Under the pieces are notes generated by a model that saw only the letters and a program-made list of their open reading frames with translations, did no database searches and was not told the DNA's origin. Source: Promineifilum sp. (GTDB lineage Bacteria; Chloroflexota; Anaerolineae; Promineifilales; Promineifilaceae). From it: 64,000 nucleotides of DNA. Position 1 is the first letter of the stretch, and each line of letters starts with the position of its first letter. The position numbers and the translations under genes are program-made. The stretch lies in the NCBI GenBank assembly GCA_017983515.1, contig JAGOBF010000009.1:1-64000 (forward strand), written 5' to 3'. Positions 1-7,731 of the stretch are shown in pieces.

Positions 1-1
1 T

Positions 2-106
2 TTCGAGGGCGGCGCTGACATGCACCAGGTGACGCGCGACCATATACAAGCCTATACCGCCCGCGCCCGTGAATTGGGCCTCGATTGGGCGACAGGCCAA
101 GCCTGA
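2..106 (+). CDS. 3' end of an unidentified protein (partial)
   Basis: An open frame runs in from the left edge and stops with TGA at 104-106, giving 34 C-terminal residues that end GLDWATGQA. The piece looks like an amphipathic C-terminal helix (YTARARELGL). The next gene on this strand begins 17 nt later, so the two may be co-transcribed. The fragment is too short for me to name a family. Frame and stop are certain; the function is unknown. Confidence 0.55.
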   Translation, partial: FEGGADMHQVTRDHIQAYTARARELGLDWATGQA

Positions 107-122
107 CCAACTCAACCCCATC

Positions 123-1409
123 ATGTCCCCCGCACGTATTCCCGGCCGTTGGGTCATCGTCGTCTGCCTGTTGGGATTGGCGACCATCCTCTATCTGCGC
201 CTGATTCCATTTAGCTTCGTTTGGCCCGGCCACATTCCCTTTGATCGCATTACCTGGCAGCCGCTGAACCTGCGCGATGCGCCGCTCAACGTATTGCTTT
301 TCATTCCGTTCGGCTTCGGTTTGTCCGGTATCCTGGCGCGGCGCGGACGGCGCTACGAGGCATGGTTATGGGTCCTGGTCACCGGGTTGGCCCTCTCGAC
401 CGTGTTGGAGACGCTGCAAATGTTCATCCCGGAGCGCGTGCCCTCGCTGGCCGATGTCCTCGCCAACGGCATCGGGGCGCTGCTGGGTTATGGCCTCTAT
501 CGGGCCTGGGCGATGGGCTTCGGCCGCGCCCTCGGCCGCTATGCGACACGACGCAATTTGCTGCTGGGCCTGACGGCTTACGCCCTCGGCGTGGCGCTGC
601 TGACCGCCTACCTCTATCGGAGCGTCCGCCTGAGCAACTGGGATGACTCGTTCCCGCTCGTCGTCGGCAACGAGGCCGTCGGCAAGCGACAGTGGAGGGG
701 CCGGGTGGAGCGTCTGGAACTGGCCGCGGGCCTGCGCGAGAGCCCGCAGTACGTCGCTCGCTACAACCTCGACGGTGAAACGCCCTTTAATGATGCGGAC
801 GGCAACCCCGTCCCGCCGCTGGACTGGCGCGACGGGCCGGCCACGCCTCCCACGGCCGCCGGGGTGCAGGTTGGGCCGGGCGAGTGGTTGGCGACAGACG
901 CGCCGTTCAGCGATTTCACCGCCGCCGCGCGCCAATTCAATAGCTTCACTATCCAGACCGACGTGGCTTCGGCCGATCCTCAGCAGCGCGGCCCGGCGCG
1001 CATCGTCTCCGTCTCGGCCGATGCTGAGCGGCGTAATGTCACCATCGGCCAGGAAAAGGATGCGCTCATCATCCGCCTGCGAACGCCGGCCGGCGGAGAA
1101 AACGGCCAAAAGCCGGAGGTATTGGTGCCGGGCGTCTTTACCGACCAGCGGCTGCGCCGGATCGTCGTCACTTATGACGCCCCGACCCTTCGCGTGAGCG
1201 TCGACGACGACGAATACACTCTGTCGTTGGCACCGGGCACGGCGTTCTTCCCCGGCTTCCAGACAGCGAATCGCTGGCCGGTAGCGTTGGGCGACGACCC
1301 GCACCGCTACGATTGGGCGTACTGGGCCATCGTTGTCGGGCTGGGCCTGTTATTCTTCGGCGGGTTGGCGGCGGCGAAAAGGTTTACGGCAGCGGCCGAT
1401 CGAGCATAG
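123..1409 (+). CDS. VanZ-family membrane protein fused to a LamG/ConA-like domain
   Basis: This 428-residue protein has a VanZ-type N-terminal half. Several membrane segments lie in about residues 10-165, with the family-like NVLLFIPFGFG stretch and the ETLQMFIPE...SLADVLANGIGALLGY block. After about residue 185 there is a soluble, beta-rich region of about 200 residues (FTIQTDVASAD, RIVVTYDAPTLRVSVDDDEY) that resembles a LamG/concanavalin-like fold, followed by a last membrane helix near the C-terminus (WAIVVGLGLLFFGGL). An in-frame GTG at 69 exists, but it overlaps the preceding gene, so I chose ATG at 123, just before the hydrophobic segment. VanZ relatives are linked to glycopeptide resistance in some bacteria, but most are of unknown function. 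The 3' end overlaps the convergent pgl gene by 26 nt. Confidence 0.8.
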   Translation: MSPARIPGRWVIVVCLLGLATILYLRLIPFSFVWPGHIPFDRITWQPLNLRDAPLNVLLFIPFGFGLSGILARRGRRYEAWLWVLVTGLALSTVLETLQMFIPERVPSLADVLANGIGALLGYGLYRAWAMGFGRALGRYATRRNLLLGLTAYALGVALLTAYLYRSVRLSNWDDSFPLVVGNEAVGKRQWRGRVERLELAAGLRESPQYVARYNLDGETPFNDADGNPVPPLDWRDGPATPPTAAGVQVGPGEWLATDAPFSDFTAAARQFNSFTIQTDVASADPQQRGPARIVSVSADAERRNVTIGQEKDALIIRLRTPAGGENGQKPEVLVPGVFTDQRLRRIVVTYDAPTLRVSVDDDEYTLSLAPGTAFFPGFQTANRWPVALGDDPHRYDWAYWAIVVGLGLLFFGGLAAAKRFTAAADRA

Positions 1410-2136
1410 ACGCAGCAGCCCGATCCAGCAGCCACGTCACCCGACCTTTGCCGGGCCGGATGCGCTGGGCCGGAAAACGCGATGGATCGTCCCTATGCAG
1501 GGTGTTGTAGACTGCATCGGCCTTGCCGCTGCCCGATACGAGAAAGACGACGTGATGGGCATCATTGAGGGCGAGGGGCGTCAGCGTCACCCGCCCGGCC
1601 GGTCGGCCCTGATAGTCGGCCGTTACGGCCGCCACCGGCCCAGCGGTCGCCGGCGTTGAACCGGGAAACAGCGAAGCCGTGTGCCCGTCGCTACCCAGGC
1701 CCAGCAGCACCAAATCGAACCGAGGCCAGGGGTGCGGCGCGCCGGGATCGTGGGCCTTGGCCCAGTCGCGCAGTTGCTCGGCATAGTCGGCCTCGGCTTC
1801 CAGCGCTGGTAGTTCGCCCCTCATGCGGTGGATGTGGCTGGTTGGGATGGCCAGAGGAGTCAGCAACGTCTCGGCCGCGGCGGTATAGTTGCTGCCGGGG
1901 TCGCCCGGTGGCACCAACCGCTCGTCTCCCCAAAAGAAATGAACGCGCGACCAGGGCACCGCCAGGGACAACGGCGGGGAGGCCAGCGCCCGGTACAAGG
2001 CCAGCGGCGTACCGCCCCCAGCCAGCACGAAACTCGCCTCCCCTTTTTGGGCGACAGTCGCGCTCAATTCCCGCGCCGTCAACTCGGCCGCCGCGCCGGT
2101 GAGATCGTCGGTCGCGATGATGTGCGGCTCAGCCAT
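1384..2136 (-). CDS. pgl: 6-phosphogluconolactonase
   Basis: This is a 250-residue DevB/Pgl-type protein that hydrolyses 6-phosphogluconolactone to 6-phosphogluconate in the oxidative pentose-phosphate pathway, in the cytoplasm. Family hallmarks are the sugar-phosphate-binding GGGTPLALYRAL near residue 40, the FFWGDERLVPPGDPGSNY block near residue 90, and LLGLGSDGHTASLFPGS near residue 150. Length is normal for the family. The ATG lies inside the last codons of glucokinase (8-nt overlap), so the two are translationally coupled: glucose is phosphorylated by one and enters the pathway served by the other. No glucose-6-phosphate dehydrogenase gene is visible here. Confidence 0.93.
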   Translation of the reverse strand: MAEPHIIATDDLTGAAAELTARELSATVAQKGEASFVLAGGGTPLALYRALASPPLSLAVPWSRVHFFWGDERLVPPGDPGSNYTAAAETLLTPLAIPTSHIHRMRGELPALEAEADYAEQLRDWAKAHDPGAPHPWPRFDLVLLGLGSDGHTASLFPGSTPATAGPVAAVTADYQGRPAGRVTLTPLALNDAHHVVFLVSGSGKADAVYNTLHRDDPSRFPAQRIRPGKGRVTWLLDRAAASMLDRPLP

Positions 2137-3130
2137 GAGTCAGGGCCAGCGCGTCATAGGCCGTCCCATACAGCGCCGCTTTGGGATTATAGATGACATG
2201 GACGGGAATGCGGCTCATCATCTCGCTGAAACGCCCCTTGTCCTGGAAGAACTTCATGAACGGCCCTTTTTGTAATTGGGGCAGGATGCGCACTGGAATG
2301 CCGCCGCCAAGGTAGATGCCGCCGGTGGCCAGCACGGTCAGCGCCAGATTACCCGCCTGATCGCCCAAAATCTCCATGAACAACTCCAGCGTGGCGGCGC
2401 AAATCTCGGCCTCTCCGGCTACGGCCGCACGAGCAATGATCGGTGTAGGATCGGTGGCGTCGGCCAGCTGGTCGCGCAGCCAGCCGGGTTCGGGATAACG
2501 CCCTGTCTCCCGCAGGAAGGTGTAGATGTTGGGAATCCCGATGCCGGAACAGACGCGCTCATAGCTGACGTGGCCCATGCGCGGCAGCCAGTAATTGAGC
2601 ATCTCCAGTTGCAGGGGCGTCGTCGGGCCGAAGGCGCAGTGACCACCCTCCGACGGGTAAGATTCGTACTGCTCGCGCCCCCGATTCCAGACCAGGAAAC
2701 CCTCGCCCAGGCCCGTGCCCGGGGCGATGACGCCGATGGCTCCCCGCTCGACGAGCTGGCCTTCGCTAAGCGTGATCAGGTCGGTGGCTTCCAGATGGGG
2801 TACGGCCGTCGCCAGCGCCTCCAGATCGTTGAGCAGATGCACGCCAAAGCCGAAACGTTCGCCCATCCGGCCGGCCTCGATCAGCCAGGGCAGGTTAGTA
2901 ACCTGGGCCCGGTCGCCGACCACCGGCCCGGCCACGCCGAAGCTGCCCGCGCTGATGGCGTAGTCGCCGTCCCGCAGAAACTCTTCGATGATTATTTCCA
3001 GGGATTGATATTGCTGGCTGGGAAACGTGCGCTCGATGACGGGATGACGGGTGATTAGCGCCGCGCCCGACTCCACGTCAAAGAGGGCCAGGACTGTCTT
3101 AGTGCCGCCGATGTCGCCCGCAAGTAACAT
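2129..3130 (-). CDS. glk: glucokinase
   Basis: This is a 333-residue ASKHA-fold glucokinase of the bacterial Glk family, producing glucose-6-phosphate from glucose and ATP. Visible motifs are the N-terminal phosphate loop GDIGGTKT (residues 5-12), FGVAGPV, the catalytic-region LLNDLEAL, the phosphate-binding APGTGLGEGF, SEGGHCAFGP, and a late ATGGIYLGGGI. Length is typical for the family. The gene starts 3 nt after the DUF427 stop and overlaps pgl by 8 nt, so it belongs to the sigma factor-anti-sigma-DUF427-glk-pgl run. Confidence 0.93.
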   Translation of the reverse strand: MLLAGDIGGTKTVLALFDVESGAALITRHPVIERTFPSQQYQSLEIIIEEFLRDGDYAISAGSFGVAGPVVGDRAQVTNLPWLIEAGRMGERFGFGVHLLNDLEALATAVPHLEATDLITLSEGQLVERGAIGVIAPGTGLGEGFLVWNRGREQYESYPSEGGHCAFGPTTPLQLEMLNYWLPRMGHVSYERVCSGIGIPNIYTFLRETGRYPEPGWLRDQLADATDPTPIIARAAVAGEAEICAATLELFMEILGDQAGNLALTVLATGGIYLGGGIPVRILPQLQKGPFMKFFQDKGRFSEMMSRIPVHVIYNPKAALYGTAYDALALTHG

Positions 3131-3133
3131 AGC

Positions 3134-3415
3134 TCACTTCTCGACTTTGACCATGCCATAGAAGGCGACGTGATCGCGAATGTCGGCCGCGGCCGGCTTC
3201 GGTTCGGGGTAGTACCAGGCGGCATTGCGCACTGTTTCACCGCCGGCGGCAACGTCATAATAGCTGGCGAGGCCCTTCCAGGGGCAGGTGGTATGCCGGT
3301 CGCTGTCGCGGAAATATTCGCGATGGATGCTATCGGGCGGGAAGTAATGGTTACCTTCTACCACCTTCGTGTCGTCGCTTTCGGCCAGGACGACGCCGTT
3401 CCAAATCGCTTTCAT
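3134..3415 (-). CDS. DUF427 family protein
   Basis: This small 93-residue protein matches the DUF427 pattern: a short beta-rich domain with AIWNGVVLAES at the start, VVEGNHYFPPDSI, the characteristic TCPWKGLASYYDV, and AAWYYPEPK in the second half. The biochemical role of the family is unknown. An upstream in-frame start would add 18 residues, but ATG at 3415 places an AGGAG element 11-12 nt upstream and removes residues not typical of the family. The gene lies 3 nt before glk, which implies co-expression. Confidence 0.85.
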   Translation of the reverse strand: MKAIWNGVVLAESDDTKVVEGNHYFPPDSIHREYFRDSDRHTTCPWKGLASYYDVAAGGETVRNAAWYYPEPKPAAADIRDHVAFYGMVKVEK

Positions 3416-3497
3416 GTAGGGGTGCTCTCCTGTGTTAGGGACGGGGGTAGCAATAAGAGTTAGCAGCAAACAGCAAACAATTGGCCGCGATCCCTAA

Positions 3498-3821
3498 TTA
3501 GTCGTCGGCGTCGGACGCGGTCGCGTTTTCCAGAGCGTGGATCAGCGCGTCCAACTGGACGCGACAGTCGGGACACATGTTCAGATGATGCTCGACAAGC
3601 GGCTTTTTGCCGCCCACGTCCTGATACGCTTCCAGACAATCGACGTACTCGTCCAGGCAATTGAATACCTCTTCGCAGGTCAGTTCATCGTTGCGTGTCT
3701 CGTCCAGTATGTGCATCAGCCGCTCCAAGGATGCCTCATCGAGCGGAACGTTGACACAGGCCGGAACCGGGTGGGAAGACGGCCCCAACAATTGGCGAAG
3801 TTTGTCGATCAGGTTACTCAT
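3498..3821 (-). CDS. putative zinc-motif anti-sigma factor (soluble)
   Basis: This 107-residue protein has no membrane segment. Near the C-terminus is H79-x3-C83-x2-C86 (HLNMCPDC), the core of zinc-binding anti-sigma (ZAS) domains, and further Cys occur at 22, 49, 55 and 62. The N-terminal half is helical (LDEASLERLMHILDE). It lies 50 nt downstream of an ECF-like sigma factor on the same strand, the usual layout for a cognate pair. The extra cysteines (LTCEEVFNCLDEYVDC) leave room for a redox-sensing role, but that is inference. Confidence 0.72.
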   Translation of the reverse strand: MSNLIDKLRQLLGPSSHPVPACVNVPLDEASLERLMHILDETRNDELTCEEVFNCLDEYVDCLEAYQDVGGKKPLVEHHLNMCPDCRVQLDALIHALENATASDADD

Positions 3822-3871
3822 TCTCTTCTCTGACGAATCCAGGTATCGCTTTCTTACACGGCCGGGCCAAT

Positions 3872-4519
3872 TTATGCATCGGCGAAAGATGCCAGCACGT
3901 CCTCCGGCGACAGATTATCGACGGCCAGGCGCCGGCGCAAGCGCCGGCGAGCATCGAACACCAGCTTGTAGACGGCGTTCTGATTGGAATCCATCATGTA
4001 GGCCACCTCGCTGAGCGGCCGGCCCTGGATGACCGCCGCGGTCAATGCCGTGCGTTGTTTGTCGGTCAGCTCCTCGTTGATCAGCCGGCTGACGTAGGCC
4101 ATCAACTCGCGCCGTTCGGCCTGGTCCTCCGGCCGTGGGGCCGGATCAGCCACAAAAGACGGGGTGTATTCCCCATCTTCGGTTTGGGTCAACTGGTCGA
4201 GCGACATGTCACGCCAGCGCTTGCGCCGTAGCTCGGTCAGGCCGACGTTCAGGGCGATCTTGTTGGCCCAGGTTGTGAACAAGCTTCGCCCGGCGAAGGA
4301 TTGCAGATTTTCGATGATCTTGAGCAGCGCTTCCTGCGCAAAATCTTCGATGAGCGCGTCGAACTCCGGTGCGTTGGTGTCGATCTGGCCGAGCAGGCCG
4401 CGGCGCAGGCCGTTAGTCAGCACCACACGCAGATCGGCCAGCGCCGACTCGCGGGCCGGCCCTTCGACCGTCAACTCGGCCAGCCATTCTTCGTTCGTGC
4501 GTATGCGTGTCGCGCTCAT
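3872..4519 (-). CDS. ECF-type RNA polymerase sigma factor
   Basis: This 215-residue protein has a sigma-70 region 2 (EDFAQEALLKIIENLQSFAGRSLFTTWANKIALNV, about residues 62-96) and a C-terminal region 4 helix-turn-helix (LTDKQRTALTAAVIQGRPLSEVAYMMDSNQNAVYKLVFDARRRL). The spacing and lack of a region 3 fit the extracytoplasmic-function class. A TTG codon precedes the ATG at 4519; I chose the ATG. It would direct RNA polymerase to a stress or envelope regulon, held in check by the zinc-motif protein encoded next. Its target promoters cannot be inferred from this window. Confidence 0.85.
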   Translation of the reverse strand: MSATRIRTNEEWLAELTVEGPARESALADLRVVLTNGLRRGLLGQIDTNAPEFDALIEDFAQEALLKIIENLQSFAGRSLFTTWANKIALNVGLTELRRKRWRDMSLDQLTQTEDGEYTPSFVADPAPRPEDQAERRELMAYVSRLINEELTDKQRTALTAAVIQGRPLSEVAYMMDSNQNAVYKLVFDARRRLRRRLAVDNLSPEDVLASFADA

Positions 4520-4642
4520 CAAAACTTGCGGCTCATCAGGTCTATCGTCCGACTTATTGTAGCGTCTATTGCCTGGGCCGTCGCCCTCAATAACCTGCTC
4601 GACGGTCTCTCTTAACTCGTGATCCTGGACTCATCACTCCTT

Positions 4643-5332
4643 TTAGGCGTCGGCCGCGCGAACAACGACCATCTGGTAGTAATTGCACCAATCCTGCAGC
4701 GGGCAGATGTGGCACTGTGGGCTGCGGGCGCGGCAGATCTCGCGGCCGTGTCTAATCAGGTTGATATGCATCGGATAGTAGGTTTCCGGCGCACCTAACG
4801 CGGCCAGAAAGTCGTGGGCCTGATTGGCGTTCATGCGCTCGGGGAGCAGGCCCAGACGACGGGTGACGCGATAAACGTGGGTATCGACCGGAAAGGCAGG
4901 GCGGCCCAGCGAGAACAAGAGGACAATCGAGGCCGTCTTGGGCCCCACCCCGTCGATAGCGGTCAGCCAGGCCAGCGCCTCGGCCAGCGGCAAGTCGGCC
5001 AGGAAGTCGAGCGACAACTCGCCCCGCTGGCGTTGAACGTACCGCAGAGCGGCCTGAATGCGCGGCCCCTTTATGTTCGACAAGCCCGCCGAGCGAATGG
5101 CGGCCACGACTTCTTCCGGCGGCGCGTCCATGACGCTCTCCCAATCCGGGAAGCGCGCGATCAGGCTGGCATAAGCGCGCTCGGTATTGACGTCGGCCGT
5201 AGCTTGCGAGAGGATCGTGCCGACCAGTTGGTCCATCGGCGACCCATGAGTATGCCACACGGGACGGCCGTAGGTATTGTTCAGAATCGCGAAGACGGTC
5301 GAATATTTCTCGCGCAAAGGCTCCAGTTCCAT
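4643..5332 (-). CDS. nth: endonuclease III-like DNA glycosylase/AP lyase
   Basis: This 229-residue HhH-GPD protein excises oxidised pyrimidines and nicks abasic sites in base-excision repair. The helix-hairpin-helix carries the catalytic lysine K132 (GVGPKTA), the catalytic aspartate is D150 (PVDTHV), and the C-terminal iron-sulfur loop is complete: C200-x6-C207-x2-C210-x5-C216. The frame is open 39 codons further upstream, but that lies inside the methylase gene; ATG at 5332 fits the family start. It follows the methylase by 4 nt, so the two are probably co-transcribed. A MutY assignment is less likely because the protein is short and lacks a MutY C-terminal domain. Confidence 0.9.
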   Translation of the reverse strand: MELEPLREKYSTVFAILNNTYGRPVWHTHGSPMDQLVGTILSQATADVNTERAYASLIARFPDWESVMDAPPEEVVAAIRSAGLSNIKGPRIQAALRYVQRQRGELSLDFLADLPLAEALAWLTAIDGVGPKTASIVLLFSLGRPAFPVDTHVYRVTRRLGLLPERMNANQAHDFLAALGAPETYYPMHINLIRHGREICRARSPQCHICPLQDWCNYYQMVVVRAADA

Positions 5333-5336
5333 CCTG

Positions 5337-7106
5337 TTATTCCTCCCCCGCGCCCACACGCTGCGACCGCAAGCGCCGGCCGACCAGGCACTCGGCCAGC
5401 GCCGCGCGCAACGCCGCGCGCTCGGGCGGTGGAAAGCCCAGCAGTTCAAAGACTACTTCATCCAGCATCTGTTGTTCCGGACGCTCCAGGGCTTGCAGTG
5501 TATCGACGATGGGCAGAGCCGCCAGTCGATCAAAGCACGATTCCAGCTCGCGACGCACGTCCATATCCAGCGCGCGCGGATCGGGCAGCAGGACGGCCGA
5601 CAATTCATATGTCGCCAGCCACAACACGCCCTCGCCCAAATTCACGCGTCCGCCCAGCTCACAGGCCAGCGAAAACCAGGCGCTATTGAGCAGCGCCGCC
5701 ACCACGGCGGGCGACACATCGACCGGCGTTACACGATAAACCTGTTGATCAACCCTCAAGTCGCCCGCGGCCAGGGTCGTGAAATGTCGCTGCCAGATAC
5801 CCTTGGCCAGCAACAGCCCGGCGGCCGGTTGTTGCGGCAGCGCGTACCAGGGATGGCGTCCGGCGCAGGTGGCGCGGGCGGAAAGGCCGGCCGCCTCGCC
5901 CCAGGCCAGATACTCGGCCACGGCCGTGCCCACCAGTGGGGCATCGGGGGGGATGACCAACACCTCATGGCGAGCGTCGGCGGGCGTCAGGCGCAATTCG
6001 TCCACATCGCGCAACGACTTGAGCAGCGGCCGTCGGAATTCCGGCTCGATTCCCCACTCCTCGACGCGGCGGCGATCGGGATAGAAGAAGGCATTGGCCC
6101 CCGTCGTGTAGCCGCGCTGCACGACAGCCCAATGGCCAAGCGGGACGACCGGCCGCGTGGCCGGGCGCAGATAAACCTCCGGCGCACGCAGGAGGATGCT
6201 CCAGCGCTCGGCGGCCGGCAATTGTCCCTGAACGCGCACCCGAACCGTAGCCCCGGCGGTCACGCGGTCGGCGGCGGGCATCAGCCTGGTGATGAGTTGC
6301 TCCACGGCCGCCACGCGACGGCTGTCGGTATCGGGTCCGAGCAGATCGCGCAACGGCTGCCGCAGCCGGACGAAGCGGACGCGATTGGCGGCGCGCTCTT
6401 CGGCGTTGTCGGCGCGTTCCAGGATGACCAGGCAGGTATTGACGCGGGCCGCGGCAAACCAGCGCTCGACGGCCGACTCAATGACGGCCACGATGCGAAA
6501 GTGATCGAGCAGAAACTGCTTCAGTGCGTCGCCATAAGCGACGTCTAGCCAGCCATTGGGCACCACAAAGCCCAACCGGCCCCCATCGCGCAGAAAATGC
6601 AGGCTATGGATAAAGAAATAGGCATATAGACCGGCTCGACCCGTAAGGGCCGACTCCATTTCTCGCGGCAGGAGGCCCGGGGGCAAAGCGCTCTCGCCAT
6701 CGGTCGGAACGGCGGGAAATAGCGCGAGCTGGCCGGCGTTCGGGTCGAGCCGGTCGATCCACTCCGCGCGCGTGTAGGGGGGATTGCCGATCACGGCATC
6801 GAACGGCGGTTGAGCGCGCGGGTCAAGCGTCAGGAAATTGGCCTGTTCGACGACAACCCCTGGAATGGAGGCCGCCTCGCCGGCGGCCTCCGGATCGAGT
6901 TCGATGCCGTGCAAGGTGCCGGCGGCATTCCCGGGTCGGGAGGCCAGCCACGATCGCCAGCGGGCGGCCCGACGCAACAAGGCCCCATCGCCGCAACTGG
7001 GATCGAGCAGGCGATCATCCGGGCGACACCGGCAAAAGCCCAGCAGCAGGTCGGCCACGTCGATGGGTGTGGCGAATTGTCCCCAGGTGCGCTGTTTGCT
7101 GGTCAT
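5337..7106 (-). CDS. Eco57I/TaqI-type N6-adenine DNA methyltransferase
   Basis: This 589-residue protein has a class I SAM fold: motif I region LLDPSCGDGALLRRA near residue 38 and the catalytic NPPYTRAEW (the NPPY motif of N6-adenine methylases) near residue 110. A GQFATP stretch near the N-terminus (about residue 9) is typical of the type I/IIG group. The C-terminal half (RGYTTGANAFFYP, LLAKGIWQRHF, NLGEGVLWLATYELSAVLLPD) resembles the TaqI/Eco57I target-recognition region. No nuclease domain is apparent and no restriction gene lies beside it, so it looks like an orphan methylase. A start with AGGAG close by (4-nt spacing) is at 7106. The nth gene follows after 4 nt. Confidence 0.85.
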   Translation of the reverse strand: MTSKQRTWGQFATPIDVADLLLGFCRCRPDDRLLDPSCGDGALLRRAARWRSWLASRPGNAAGTLHGIELDPEAAGEAASIPGVVVEQANFLTLDPRAQPPFDAVIGNPPYTRAEWIDRLDPNAGQLALFPAVPTDGESALPPGLLPREMESALTGRAGLYAYFFIHSLHFLRDGGRLGFVVPNGWLDVAYGDALKQFLLDHFRIVAVIESAVERWFAAARVNTCLVILERADNAEERAANRVRFVRLRQPLRDLLGPDTDSRRVAAVEQLITRLMPAADRVTAGATVRVRVQGQLPAAERWSILLRAPEVYLRPATRPVVPLGHWAVVQRGYTTGANAFFYPDRRRVEEWGIEPEFRRPLLKSLRDVDELRLTPADARHEVLVIPPDAPLVGTAVAEYLAWGEAAGLSARATCAGRHPWYALPQQPAAGLLLAKGIWQRHFTTLAAGDLRVDQQVYRVTPVDVSPAVVAALLNSAWFSLACELGGRVNLGEGVLWLATYELSAVLLPDPRALDMDVRRELESCFDRLAALPIVDTLQALERPEQQMLDEVVFELLGFPPPERAALRAALAECLVGRRLRSQRVGAGEE

Positions 7107-7169
7107 AATGCTCCTGATGGGTAAAAAGCGATGGGTAAAGCCTTCGGTCGCGATTATACTATAAGCGCT

Positions 7170-7640
7170 ATGAGCGCGTTATCACAGAAAGTATTTATCA
7201 GGACCTTGCCGGACACGCTGCGACCGCTGTTGCCGCCGGCCCTGCAGGATTTCCAGGTGCGCCAGCCGTGGGGCCTGTTGCAGATCCACTATGGCGAGCC
7301 GTCGCTCCACTACGAAGTCGCCTACGTGGGCCAACGCCCCGGCCGTGTCGTCACGGGCTGGGAACTCGGTTTTCACTGCGAGGCGCGCGACTATCGTCTG
7401 AACCGGCTGTTACTCGACGGCTTCCGCCGCTACCTGTTCGAGATCAAGACCACGCTGGGCGAGAGCATCGAGGCAGAGATGTGGGATCGAGGCTGGACGA
7501 AGATCTATGAGGTCTATCCCGGTGAGCCGCTGACCGAGGCGTATCGCGCGGCAGTCGCCGGGCGGTTGGCGCAGATCATCACCTGTGTCCACCCGGTGTT
7601 TGTAGATCTGCGGGGCGCGGCGATGGAAATTTATCGCTGA
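7170..7640 (+). CDS. conserved-looking protein of unknown function
   Basis: This 156-residue cytoplasmic protein has no signal peptide or membrane segment. It looks mixed alpha/beta with many aromatic residues (GWELGFHCEARDYRLN, EAEMWDRGWTKIYEVYPGEPLT). ATG at 7170 is preferred; the 13 extra upstream codons run into the region upstream of the divergently transcribed methylase. I do not recognise a family. The divergent position next to the methylase and the strong hairpin right after its stop (7671-7714) suggest an independent transcription unit. Confidence 0.65.
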   Translation: MSALSQKVFIRTLPDTLRPLLPPALQDFQVRQPWGLLQIHYGEPSLHYEVAYVGQRPGRVVTGWELGFHCEARDYRLNRLLLDGFRRYLFEIKTTLGESIEAEMWDRGWTKIYEVYPGEPLTEAYRAAVAGRLAQIITCVHPVFVDLRGAAMEIYR

Positions 7641-7670
7641 TTGGGGAGAAGACAGCGCGAGGGCCGGGAG

Positions 7671-7714
7671 GGGGCAAAGACGCAAGGATCCCTTAATCCT
7701 TGCGTCTTTGCCCC
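7671..7714. terminator. perfect 19-bp inverted repeat between convergent genes
   Basis: The left arm at 7671-7689 and right arm at 7696-7714 are perfect reverse complements around a 6-nt loop (ccctta). It lies 30 nt after the + strand stop at 7640 and 17 nt from the minus-strand stop at 7732, so it would serve both genes as a bidirectional terminator. There is no U-tract. The arm sequence (GGGGCAAAGACGCAAGGAT) looks like a dispersed intergenic palindrome rather than a bespoke terminator. Confidence 0.7.
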
Positions 7715-7731
7715 ACGGGCTGTTCTGCCGG

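Noticed and set aside
366..1304. Open frame of 312 codons on the minus strand opposite the VanZ gene
   Set aside because: The VanZ frame has membrane segments and family motifs; the opposite frame is Arg-rich with no motif.
4619..4637. Hairpin GTGAT...ATCAC near the nth stop as terminator
   Set aside because: Only 5 bp of stem, too weak to support.
5277..6548. Open frame of 423 codons on the plus strand across nth and the methylase
   Set aside because: Antisense to two genes with clear catalytic motifs; composition typical of a shadow frame.
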